A stretch of 64,000 bases of DNA. Origin: Colwellia psychrerythraea 34H (lineage in GTDB: Bacteria > Pseudomonadota > Gammaproteobacteria > Enterobacterales > Alteromonadaceae). Of this stretch, positions 57,287 to 64,000 are shown piece after piece. The translations under genes were made by a program, and so were the position numbers. The notes beneath the pieces are model-generated. The model searched no databases and was not told where the DNA came from. It was given only the letters and a program-made list of their open reading frames with translations. Every line of letters begins with the position of its first letter. Positions within the stretch are counted from its first letter, which is position 1. The stretch covers positions 5,084,001 through 5,148,000 of the forward strand of contig NC_003910.7 in NCBI RefSeq assembly GCF_000012325.1, given 5' to 3'.

Positions 57287-57709
57287 TTACTTAGCTGGAA
57301 TTGCCGCATCAATTTTCTTTAACGAGCGTAAAAATAGCCCTAATCCACCCATAGCCAAGACCAAAATAACGATTAAGTCAAAAGAAGTCATAGTTCTAAA
57401 ACTAAAACGAATAGAGGAAATTACACCAAAGATAAGACCTGTAATTGAGCCTAGCGCTAACAGCCAGCCAATAGGGTTCTTACTGTTATAGAAAATAATC
57501 CCAACGCCAAACATAAAAGGGATCATCACCATACCACTCGTTACGCTATAATTTCCGCCCATGGCAGAGAAGCCATAAAGACGCATCCCCATACCGAAAC
57601 TAGAGCTCACTGTAATTGCATTAAGCAGTAAGTAAAAACCACCGCACATCATGATCAATCCAATAAAAAACTGTCCTAAACCACCTGATGTACCACCTGC
57701 TCCACGCAT
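57287..57709 (-). CDS. Unknown small membrane protein (140 aa)
   Basis: 140 residues with four hydrophobic segments (about 13-32, 58-75, 80-98, 110-127) and a Gly-rich N-terminus (MRGAGGTSGGLGQFFIG). I do not recognise a family. AAGGAA precedes the ATG. It is convergent with the ilv operon and appears monocistronic. Confidence 0.65.
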   Translation of the reverse strand: MRGAGGTSGGLGQFFIGLIMMCGGFYLLLNAITVSSSFGMGMRLYGFSAMGGNYSVTSGMVMIPFMFGVGIIFYNSKNPIGWLLALGSITGLIFGVISSIRFSFRTMTSFDLIVILVLAMGGLGLFLRSLKKIDAAIPAK

Positions 57710-57927
57710 AAAATTCCTTATTTATAATCTGTTATACCAATTTTATTGGTTAGATATTACCTGAGCAAAGGTAATAATGGCAAGACTTTGATTGGACGCC
57801 ATAAATAATGAGTTGAGCTTGGGTTATACGAACTACTAATAAGTAAAATAACAAAGATATTTAAGTGCTATTCCACCTGATCATACATTTTCGACCAGAC
57901 CGTAGAAACAAGACAAAATGTATATTT
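57710..57927. other. Upstream region of the membrane-protein gene, nothing coding
   Basis: About 220 bp. It contains the short palindrome CCAATTTTATTGG near 57735 and no credible gene. The MITE at 57928 follows. Confidence 0.4.
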
Positions 57928-58157
57928 AACCTGAACTCTGGATAATGAGTGCTTGATGTTTAAGTAAAATCAACAACTTAGATTGTTACGTATAAAAAGT
58001 AATATAATTAAAGTAGTTATAAGCTTTATCAATGTTTCATTTTATTCAATTATCAAGGCAAAACGTTTATGAATAGCGGCTATTTATCGACGTTTTAACG
58101 CTGAGAAATGGATGAAGAGGAATGTTGAGCAAGTGCTGCTTATCCAGAGTTCAGGTT
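57928..58157. mobile_element. 230-bp MITE-like element with AACCTGAACTCTGGATAA ends, copy 2
   Basis: The 18-bp terminal inverted repeats AACCTGAACTCTGGATAA / TTATCCAGAGTTCAGGTT are perfect. No protein is encoded. Its termini and parts of its interior match the element at 30521-30716. It lies 50 bp downstream of the ECF sigma factor gene (minus strand). Confidence 0.78.
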
Positions 58158-58206
58158 ATTTACACTCATATGTCATTGTTTCAGGTAATAACCTAGTTTT
58201 TAAAAT

Positions 58207-58872
58207 TTATCGACTTTCCTGCTTGATAACCGCCATTACATTGCGCGTTATGTTGTCACAGCGATCACCTGCAAATTCATACAAACTAAGCTTCTGTTCG
58301 GTGAGTATCTCCCCTATTTCGATTTTTAACATTTTTTTAGCTCGATGAAAGCGTACTTTTACAACGTTATATTCAAGTGAAAGTATTTGAGCAATATCAT
58401 TTATCGCCATTTTTTCAATGGCACGTAAAATAAAGATCGCACGATAATTTATCGGTAATGCGTTAATTAATTGTTCTAGCGTAGCTTTAGTTTGTTGATT
58501 AGCAATAGCGTCATGAATGGGCTCGGCGGCAGTATCAAGTTCAATTAAATTAAACACTTCTTCCTCCTCTTTATAGCTTAAGCGACTAGATTTTCTTAAA
58601 CGCATCAAAGCAATATTTCGCGTTATAGTGGCAATCCAAGTCATAAAACCTTTTGGTCCCTTAAAGGTAGCGAGTTTTTGATAAGCGGTAATGTGCGCTT
58701 CTTGCACAATATCCATCGCCTCATCGTCATCAGCAAAAATACCTTTGGCTATGCGAAACATAAGCTGGTTATAGCGACGTATTACGACTTCGTAGGCATT
58801 AATATTGCCCGCTAAAATATGCGTAATGAGTTGGTAGTCTTCTGTTGTCGTTAAAGAATCCATTTCGGTCAT
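58207..58872 (-). CDS. ECF-type RNA polymerase sigma factor
   Basis: 221 residues with sigma region 2 (about 22-95: YEVVIRRYNQLMFRIAKGIF, FMTWIATITRNIALMRLRK) and sigma region 4 (about 128-180: LPINYRAIFILRAIEKMAIN, then DIAQILSL). A C-terminal tail of about 35 residues with one Cys (FAGDRCDNITRNVMAVI) extends beyond region 4. No anti-sigma gene is recognisable beside it. It is 103 bp downstream of the cytochrome gene on the same strand, so the two could be co-transcribed. The regulon is unknown. Confidence 0.85.
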   Translation of the reverse strand: MTEMDSLTTTEDYQLITHILAGNINAYEVVIRRYNQLMFRIAKGIFADDDEAMDIVQEAHITAYQKLATFKGPKGFMTWIATITRNIALMRLRKSSRLSYKEEEEVFNLIELDTAAEPIHDAIANQQTKATLEQLINALPINYRAIFILRAIEKMAINDIAQILSLEYNVVKVRFHRAKKMLKIEIGEILTEQKLSLYEFAGDRCDNITRNVMAVIKQESR

Positions 58873-58932
58873 GTGTTTGCCTGTAAATCACGTTTAAGTT
58901 AACTTTTTTTACTTCATTTTTTTAAGATTACC

Positions 58933-58955
58933 GCCATGGTATTTTAATACATGGC
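58933..58955 (-). terminator. Possible hairpin between the cytochrome and sigma genes
   Basis: An imperfect GCCATGGTATT / AATACATGGC stem with one bulge lies 20 bp after the cytochrome stop. T-run is absent, so termination is doubtful. Confidence 0.35.
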
Positions 58956-58975
58956 AGTATGCAGCTTGAGCCTAT

Positions 58976-60148
58976 TTATAATGATAGTAAATATTGTACT
59001 AAATCATCTTTTTCAGAAGGCATTAACCCTAAAGCCAAGTGATTATTATAATGTTCGACTACATCAAGTAAGGTCGCGGCGCTACCATCATGAAAATATG
59101 GCGGATGCTGCCATACGCCTGCCAATGGCGTAGTACGGTATTTTCCTGTGAGACTTCTGCTGGCTAATGTGGGGTCTGTCCCAATAACATCAGGGTAATG
59201 AAGCTGTGTGCTAGCATCGGTAAATTTATCGCCGCTATGACAAGAACTACAGTTGCCTTGATTATTAAAGACCACCTTGCCTCGCGCAGCCGCGTCAACA
59301 TCAAAGCTCCCTTCAGGGGCTTTAGGGGCATCTAAGGAAAATTGATAAGCCTCTAAGGCAGGTAGTTTGTCGGTAAGTAAATCAGGATCGTGCATAATAT
59401 TGAGTCCTAACCTTTCATCAATGAAATTACCTGCTGCGCCCATTTGTGTCACGGCAACATAAGCATTCCAATATGAAATACTTCCTTCTCCCGTATAGGT
59501 TGCTAATGCGACGTCTTTTAAGCCATAAGCTGGTGGTATTACGGTAGGATCATTAAGACCATCTTGATTCCAATACGCATCATACTTACCAGGGCCCCAA
59601 GATAGCAGTACGTCTTGCGTCGCCTGATCTTGTAAAGCTGGTGACAATGACAAAATAACACCAGGATTTAGATCTCTATTTGCCCAGCCATCTAATCGTT
59701 TACCAATGCCCGGAGCAACGGAGTCATCAACTGTTGAGTGACACAAGGCACAAGTCGCCCCAAGGCTAACTAAAGTATCTTTACCATTAATTTCTTGAAC
59801 ATCACCTTGTAAACCAACAACTGCATTGAGTTTTAATAAGATGATAGTTGTGGCGGGGTCGGTAAGATCAACCGTTTGTAATACCCCTTCAGGTAATACC
59901 TCAGAATCAACTTTAAGGCCGACTGATAAAGCAGTTACCGGATCGACTGCACCAGCAACTACATTGTGTAATTGCAACGTATCTGTCCATAGTTGCTCAT
60001 CGCCAAAGGTATCAAAGCGGAATATCTCTTTGCCTTGTGCAACAAGTTTAGGGTCTAACATTGATTCTTCGTTAGATGAATCATTACATCCTGACAGCCC
60101 TAATAATATCAGGGGTATGAGCGTAATTATCTTGCTTGTATATTTCAT
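58976..60148 (-). CDS. Diheme cytochrome c lipoprotein (cytochrome c peroxidase-like)
   Basis: 390 residues with lipoprotein signal (lipobox LSGC, C21). Two heme c sites are CALCH (C133, C136, H137) and CSSCH (C300, C303, H304). The second half (AARGKVVFNNQGNCSSCHSG; TTPLAGVWQHPPYFHDGSA; VVEHYNNHLALGL) follows the diheme peroxidase/MauG-type C-terminal domain pattern. Whether it is a peroxidase or an electron carrier cannot be told; the first heme domain is diverged. GAGAG precedes the ATG. It lies upstream of the ECF sigma factor gene. Confidence 0.82.
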   Translation of the reverse strand: MKYTSKIITLIPLILLGLSGCNDSSNEESMLDPKLVAQGKEIFRFDTFGDEQLWTDTLQLHNVVAGAVDPVTALSVGLKVDSEVLPEGVLQTVDLTDPATTIILLKLNAVVGLQGDVQEINGKDTLVSLGATCALCHSTVDDSVAPGIGKRLDGWANRDLNPGVILSLSPALQDQATQDVLLSWGPGKYDAYWNQDGLNDPTVIPPAYGLKDVALATYTGEGSISYWNAYVAVTQMGAAGNFIDERLGLNIMHDPDLLTDKLPALEAYQFSLDAPKAPEGSFDVDAAARGKVVFNNQGNCSSCHSGDKFTDASTQLHYPDVIGTDPTLASRSLTGKYRTTPLAGVWQHPPYFHDGSAATLLDVVEHYNNHLALGLMPSEKDDLVQYLLSL

Positions 60149-60482
60149 GTTGCTCTCATATTTTCTAATAAGTGTAATTAATAGATGTATGAGTTAAGAA
60201 AAAGTAACAAAAATATTGAACAAATTGTTAGAAAATAAAGGCTGCTCTGTGCGCATTATAGTCCTTTTAGTCTGAATAAGACCATAATTAGGGTGTTCAG
60301 ATCATGTGCCTATTTCATACGAATATTGTGCGCAAATTATCTTGATGATTTCCTCATTGCTTTCGATGTTTTAGGTACGCCTTAGCTCAATAACGAATAC
60401 TCAGGGCTTGCCCCTAAACGCTATCTATATTGCTTTCGAAGAGCTTAGGCATACATGCTGACAATACTAATTGGAGGTTATG
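60149..60482. other. Left non-coding flank of the IS110-type element
   Basis: About 330 bp without a gene between the cytochrome gene and the transposase. In IS110-type elements the non-coding end on the transposase 5' side encodes the bridge RNA, so the segment 60240-60470 is a candidate. Short hairpin-forming stretches are visible (e.g. CAGGGCTTGCCCCT near 60402) but I cannot define the RNA or the element end. Confidence 0.4.
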
Positions 60483-61739
60483 ATGGCTAAATTAAATGGC
60501 AATTATTCTGTTTATGTTGGAATAGATTGGGCGAACGACAAACATGATCTATGCATTCAGCAAGCTAATTCAGATAGACGAAAATTTAAGGTAATAAAGC
60601 ACTCAGCGAATACGATAAATGATTGGATAATCAGTCTGCATAAGCAATATAAAGGACAGATAGCCGTTGCTGTTGAATTATCTAAAGGACCTATTGTATA
60701 TGCACTTCAGAAGTATAAATTTGTAACTATTCATCCGGTTAATCCCTCTATGTTAGCCCAGTACCGTAAAGCCTTTTCTCCCAGTGGAGCCAAAGACGAC
60801 CCAACTGACGCTGAGCTTGCACTTGATTTAATGCTCAATTATCCAAAGAAAATTAAAGCATTAAAGATGGAAAGTGAACCTGTTCGAAAACTCACGTACT
60901 TAGTCGAACAACGCCGAAGACTGGTAGAAGATAGAAGACGCTTTAGTAATCGATTAATTAATACACTCAAGCAATATTATCCTCACTTATTGGATTGGTT
61001 TTCACATCGAGGCTCCGGTATGTTTTGTGATTTCATTACACGTTGGCCGAACTTACAAAAGTTGAAAAGAGCAAGAACTGACACATTAAGAAAGTTTTTT
61101 CATGCCTATCCTGGGCGTACAGCAAGTTGCACAGAACAACGCCTCGTGCTCATTAATAAAGCCGAACCACTTACCTTAGATAATGCGGTCATTGAATCAC
61201 ACCAGCTCTTAGCTGTGGCTCTCGCTAATCAAATGCTAGTGGTAGTCGAAGCGATTAAAATATTTGATAAAGAAATTAGTGTGTTGTTTGAGACCTTGCC
61301 TGATGCTGAACTTTATAAATCATTACCGGGTACAGGGCCTTGTTTGGCACCAAGACTACTAGTTGCTATGGGAGAAAATCGTAGCCGCTTTACGAGTGCA
61401 TCAGAAATTCAAATGTCTGCTGGTATAGCTCCTGTGACGGAGCGCAGTGGTCAAAAATGTTGGGTGCATTGGCGATACCAGTGCTCTAAATTCGTTAGGC
61501 AGTCATTTATTGAATGGGCAGCTAAAAGCGTTCATCAATCTTATTGGGCAGGTATTTATTATCAGCAACAACGTTCAAAAGGTAACACGCATCAATCATC
61601 AGTAAGATCGTTAGCATTTAAGTGGATACGGATTTTATATCGTTGTTGGAAAACAAAAGAGGCATATGATGAGTCGAAGTATTTAAAAGCATTACGAGAT
61701 CGAAATTCTCCATTACTTTTTAAAGAAAAAGCTTGTTAA
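60483..61739 (+). CDS. IS110-family transposase (DEDD recombinase)
   Basis: Recombinase of an IS110-type insertion sequence, 418 residues. The N-terminal RuvC-like DEDD domain has D15 (YVGIDWANDKHD), E65 (AVAVELSKG), D106 and D109 (AKDDPTDAELALDL). The C-terminal Tnp domain (about 280-370) has LPGTGPCLAPRLLVAMGENR and MSAGIAPVTERSGQKCWVHW with the likely catalytic Ser. The frame is intact, so the element may be active. GGAGG lies just upstream; an ATG at 60480 is the alternative start. Element ends cannot be fixed by eye, although CTCAGGGC occurs at 60400 and again at 61744. Confidence 0.9.
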   Translation: MAKLNGNYSVYVGIDWANDKHDLCIQQANSDRRKFKVIKHSANTINDWIISLHKQYKGQIAVAVELSKGPIVYALQKYKFVTIHPVNPSMLAQYRKAFSPSGAKDDPTDAELALDLMLNYPKKIKALKMESEPVRKLTYLVEQRRRLVEDRRRFSNRLINTLKQYYPHLLDWFSHRGSGMFCDFITRWPNLQKLKRARTDTLRKFFHAYPGRTASCTEQRLVLINKAEPLTLDNAVIESHQLLAVALANQMLVVVEAIKIFDKEISVLFETLPDAELYKSLPGTGPCLAPRLLVAMGENRSRFTSASEIQMSAGIAPVTERSGQKCWVHWRYQCSKFVRQSFIEWAAKSVHQSYWAGIYYQQQRSKGNTHQSSVRSLAFKWIRILYRCWKTKEAYDESKYLKALRDRNSPLLFKEKAC

Positions 61740-61991
61740 AGGTCTCAGGGCGTAGTGCGGACGTTAGTATTTAATTATTTGCCATATATTTTCTAATGAA
61801 TGACTTCTCTATTGTTAAATAATGAGCTAACTAAGAGCTTGGCACGATATATAAAATTTTAGACAGGGTTGAATGCAATAATGCTTACTGGTAAATCACT
61901 AAAAACATTATAAAAAATTCATAGTAATTAATAACAAACGAGTTATTCTACAAGCTCGTTAGCCGTATCTTAGATTAGGAGTACATTCAAA
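61740..61991. other. Right flank of the IS110-type element, no gene seen
   Basis: About 250 bp, AT-rich, no gene. It contains the weak inverted repeat AACGAG...CTCGTT at about 61937-61960. Confidence 0.4.
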
Positions 61992-62744
61992 GTGAGCATG
62001 GAGTTTTTAACGGATTGGAAATTTTGGTCGTTCTTAGTTGCTTTTATTGCTTTGATTTTATCCCAGCTTCGACCAATTAGACTTTGGTTTCAAAAAGCCA
62101 AATTGGATCTTGAGCTGTATTCAAGAGTTCTTCTCACACATAAAGTTGGAAACCCTAACGTTCAAATTCATCTGGTTTTAAGAAACATTGGTGGACGAAA
62201 TATTAGAGTCAAAGAAATTAGTGTTGATATAGAAAGAGATGGGAAGTTTATAGATACATTAATAGCACAAAATTACCTACCTGATGCTTTAAATAATCAA
62301 AGCATTTTGTTTACTAATTTTTCGCTTACTCCAAATGATGAGTGGTCAAATAGAGTTAATTTATTAAATTACTTTAATAGAGAAGAAGATAAGTCATTTA
62401 AAACTTCCGAGAAGGCTTTGAGAGAAGAAATTATAAGCCTAAGAAAGCTATTGCAAGAAAATGATAAAACTAACGTAAAAGTTACAGACGAATTTATAGA
62501 ACCATTTATCCAAATGTTTCAAAAAAAATTCATGTGGAAACCCGGAGATTATCAGTTTCACATAAATGTCAAAACACTCGATGAAGAAGCTGATATTAAA
62601 AAGTCATTTAGGTTTACTTTATTTGAATCACAATCTGAAGATTTAGAGTCTTATGTTAAAGACTTTAATATAGGGGCTGGTATTTCTTATGATCTTGATG
62701 ACCATTGCGGTGTCTTAGTGCAGGTTGAGGAAATATCCGGCTAA
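61992..62744 (+). CDS. Unknown membrane-anchored protein (250 aa)
   Basis: 250 residues from a GTG at 61992, with AGGAG upstream at workable spacing; ATG at 61998 is the alternative. One N-terminal membrane helix (about 10-26) is followed by a short basic stretch (RPIRLWFQKAK) and a large soluble part with a beta-sandwich-like first section (VQIHLVLRNIGGRNIRVKEI, then SVDIERDGKF), a charged helical middle and an acidic end. I do not recognise a family. It is isolated behind the IS, AT-rich, and looks like accessory cargo. Confidence 0.65.
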   Translation: MSMEFLTDWKFWSFLVAFIALILSQLRPIRLWFQKAKLDLELYSRVLLTHKVGNPNVQIHLVLRNIGGRNIRVKEISVDIERDGKFIDTLIAQNYLPDALNNQSILFTNFSLTPNDEWSNRVNLLNYFNREEDKSFKTSEKALREEIISLRKLLQENDKTNVKVTDEFIEPFIQMFQKKFMWKPGDYQFHINVKTLDEEADIKKSFRFTLFESQSEDLESYVKDFNIGAGISYDLDDHCGVLVQVEEISG

Positions 62745-63109
62745 CAAGATGCTATGGTTAGTTTTCAATAAAAAATCTAACCCAACCTGTCCAATTATAT
62801 TTAAGGCTAATGTCAGCTTTGTGGCATTAGTGATCATACTGGATCAAAACTCAAAGGTCAGCGACCGTCACAAAACGTAATTAATTTATTAAGTTTTCAC
62901 ATGCTGTGGCGCGAATCGTCATTTAAAACAAAGCTTCACCAATGGTTCGTGTTTTAAGTCCATTAACACAACTCGACATTGAAAATATATTTAATAGATT
63001 TGGTATTATTGCTATCTTCTTTTCAATGATGCTAGAATTAAACTAATTCTTATTGCCTAGTTATTAAGTATTTTAATATCTAGCTAATAGTACCTAACTC
63101 ATAATCTAA
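62745..63109. other. Intergenic region, no gene seen
   Basis: 365 bp without a credible open frame or strong hairpin. It presumably holds the promoter of the downstream metal-related genes. Confidence 0.4.
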
Positions 63110-63556
63110 GTGCTGCTTGTGCCTACTTTTATCAATAAAACAGTAATGGTTTTTTTGCTTTGTTTGATCTTTATTGGTCAATCTATGGCATCAATGACTA
63201 TGTTTTATAGCATGACAGCTATGCAATTAAATATGCAGTCGATGACTGAAATGACCTCGATAAAAAGCTCAAATCATCAAAGTGAAAAGATGAACAACAC
63301 TGCCCATGATATGAGTGCTATGTCTGATTGCGATGAAGAAAAAATGACGAACACAGCTTGTTCCACTATGTCTACACAAGAATGCTGTGAACAAGAATGT
63401 GACTGCTTATCAGGTGCCTGCTCAACCGTCTCGGCATTTTCAATAATTATCAATTACACCCCGGTATTTGCAACACCGTGTAAAATAAATTCACTCAATA
63501 CTATCACCACAAGTCAAACACTGACCTCCCTTTATAGACCACCAATTCTGAGCTAA
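63110..63556 (+). CDS. Met/Cys-rich secreted protein next to an efflux operon
   Basis: Up to 148 residues. A hydrophobic signal sequence (about 12-27, MVFLLCLIFIGQSMAS) is followed by a Met-rich stretch (SMTMFYSMTAMQLNMQSMTE) and a Cys-rich part with CC, CDC and C-x4-C spacings (TQECCEQECDCLSGACS). Composition suggests periplasmic metal binding, for example copper or silver; that is an inference. The start is uncertain: GTG at 63110 has no good ribosome site, and GTG 63119 or ATG 63146 are possible. A TolC-type gene begins 121 bp downstream, so the two may form one metal-resistance unit. Confidence 0.6.
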   Translation: MLLVPTFINKTVMVFLLCLIFIGQSMASMTMFYSMTAMQLNMQSMTEMTSIKSSNHQSEKMNNTAHDMSAMSDCDEEKMTNTACSTMSTQECCEQECDCLSGACSTVSAFSIIINYTPVFATPCKINSLNTITTSQTLTSLYRPPILS

Positions 63557-63677
63557 TCACAGTCTCATTGCGTCTACATTTTGCTGTATAAATTTTTATA
63601 GTTGATAACTCACAAAGTATCGCTGATGCAAAAAATCGTCTCGTCATTACCGTAAAGTATTCCCTCAGGAGGGAGTC

Positions 63678-64000
63678 ATGTTTTTATTTTCTTTTCCCGT
63701 TCAAGCTCGCGCAACTGTTGCCAGCATCATCACATTAAGTGTGTTATGTGCTATTAGCCCTACTCTTCAGGCTGCTGATAATAAAAAGGTTTGGTCATTT
63801 AATAGCACAGTAACAACCGCGCAAAAAAACGACCCTTGGCTCACGGGCAATAAACACCAGCAACAAGCCGTTGAGGCCATGAGCAATGCAGCTTCAAGTT
63901 TGCCAGATCCTAAAATGTCGGTCGCATTTGCAAACCTGCCTACCGATGGTTTTGATTTTTCTCAAGAGGGTATGACACAGCTAAAAGTGGGGATTACCCA
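63678..64000 (+). CDS. TolC-family outer-membrane efflux protein, 5' part (cut by window end)
   Basis: The open frame starts at the ATG at 63678 with a strong AGGAGGGAG ribosome site and runs off the window with 107 codons read. It has a signal peptide (about 1-32), then AQKNDPWLTGNKHQQQAVEA and SLPDPKMSVAFANLPTDGF, a pattern I know from CzcC/CusC-like TolC proteins of heavy-metal RND pumps. With the Met/Cys-rich protein upstream it suggests the start of a copper/silver-type efflux operon outside the window. The rest of the operon is not visible. Confidence 0.82.
   Translation, partial: MFLFSFPVQARATVASIITLSVLCAISPTLQAADNKKVWSFNSTVTTAQKNDPWLTGNKHQQQAVEAMSNAASSLPDPKMSVAFANLPTDGFDFSQEGMTQLKVGIT

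Noticed and set aside
61937..62775. GTTAGCC near 61957 and GGCTAAC at 62741 looked like integron attC half-sites around the orphan gene
   Set aside because: They do not fit the GTTRRRY / RYYYAAC consensus and lack the paired L-boxes; there is no integrase in the window.

Overview
The window looks like a chromosomal segment of an AT-rich marine gammaproteobacterium of the Alteromonadales, most likely Colwellia or a close relative. This rests on gene order (nadC-ampD-ampE-pdhR-aceEF-lpd-acnB, hemN-yihI, comM-ilvLGMEDA, ilvYC, proBA), on several small Alteromonadales-type families (DUF3820, DUF2489, DUF3667), and on many short dispersed inverted-repeat elements between genes. It is an inference from pattern memory; no database was searched. 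No rRNA, tRNA or CRISPR array was seen.

Layout. 1-2.3 kb: a secreted dienelactone-hydrolase-like protein and the tRNA hydroxylase TrhO. 2.5-21.9 kb: a central-carbon block with acnB, a second divergent AcnB-type aconitase, a small lipoprotein, a TonB-domain protein, lpd, aceF, aceE, pdhR, ampE, ampD, an aspartic protease and nadC. Two PdhR boxes lie upstream of pdhR, and the last 40 codons of pdhR are repeated three more times in tandem behind the gene. 21.9-31.3 kb: DUF3667, DUF1232, a DUF6351-like protein, msrA, a RegB/RegA-like two-component pair, an internally duplicated unknown protein, DUF3820 and the ribosome-hibernation gene rmf. 31.4-45.6 kb: hemN-DUF2489-yihI, tesB, Mpo1-like, YbdG-type channel, YihG-like acyltransferase, proBA, yegD, NfeD/stomatin pair and ppnP. 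45.7-57.3 kb: branched-chain amino acid synthesis, with ilvC and divergent ilvY, comM, then an attenuator-controlled ilvLGMEDA operon. 57.3-64 kb: a membrane protein, an ECF sigma factor, a diheme cytochrome c lipoprotein, an IS110-type insertion sequence with a neighbouring orphan gene, a Met/Cys-rich secreted protein, and the start of a TolC-type efflux gene cut by the window edge.

How the genes work together. The pdh operon makes acetyl-CoA from pyruvate, PdhR senses pyruvate, and the aconitases act in the citrate/methylcitrate cycles. The ilv genes form the complete isoleucine/valine pathway. The regulatory sequence for them is readable: IlvY-type operators between ilvY and ilvC, and a 24-residue Ile/Leu/Val-rich leader peptide with competing hairpins before ilvG. 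proBA makes proline.

The most unusual structures are the tandem pdhR 3'-end copies, the second aconitase that interrupts conserved synteny, and at least six families of MITE-like or hairpin repeats, some lying within operons or directly against start codons. No clear undescribed defence or secretion system was found. The best accessory candidates are the IS110/orphan-gene stretch (60.2-62.7 kb) and the metal-efflux locus beginning at 63.1 kb.
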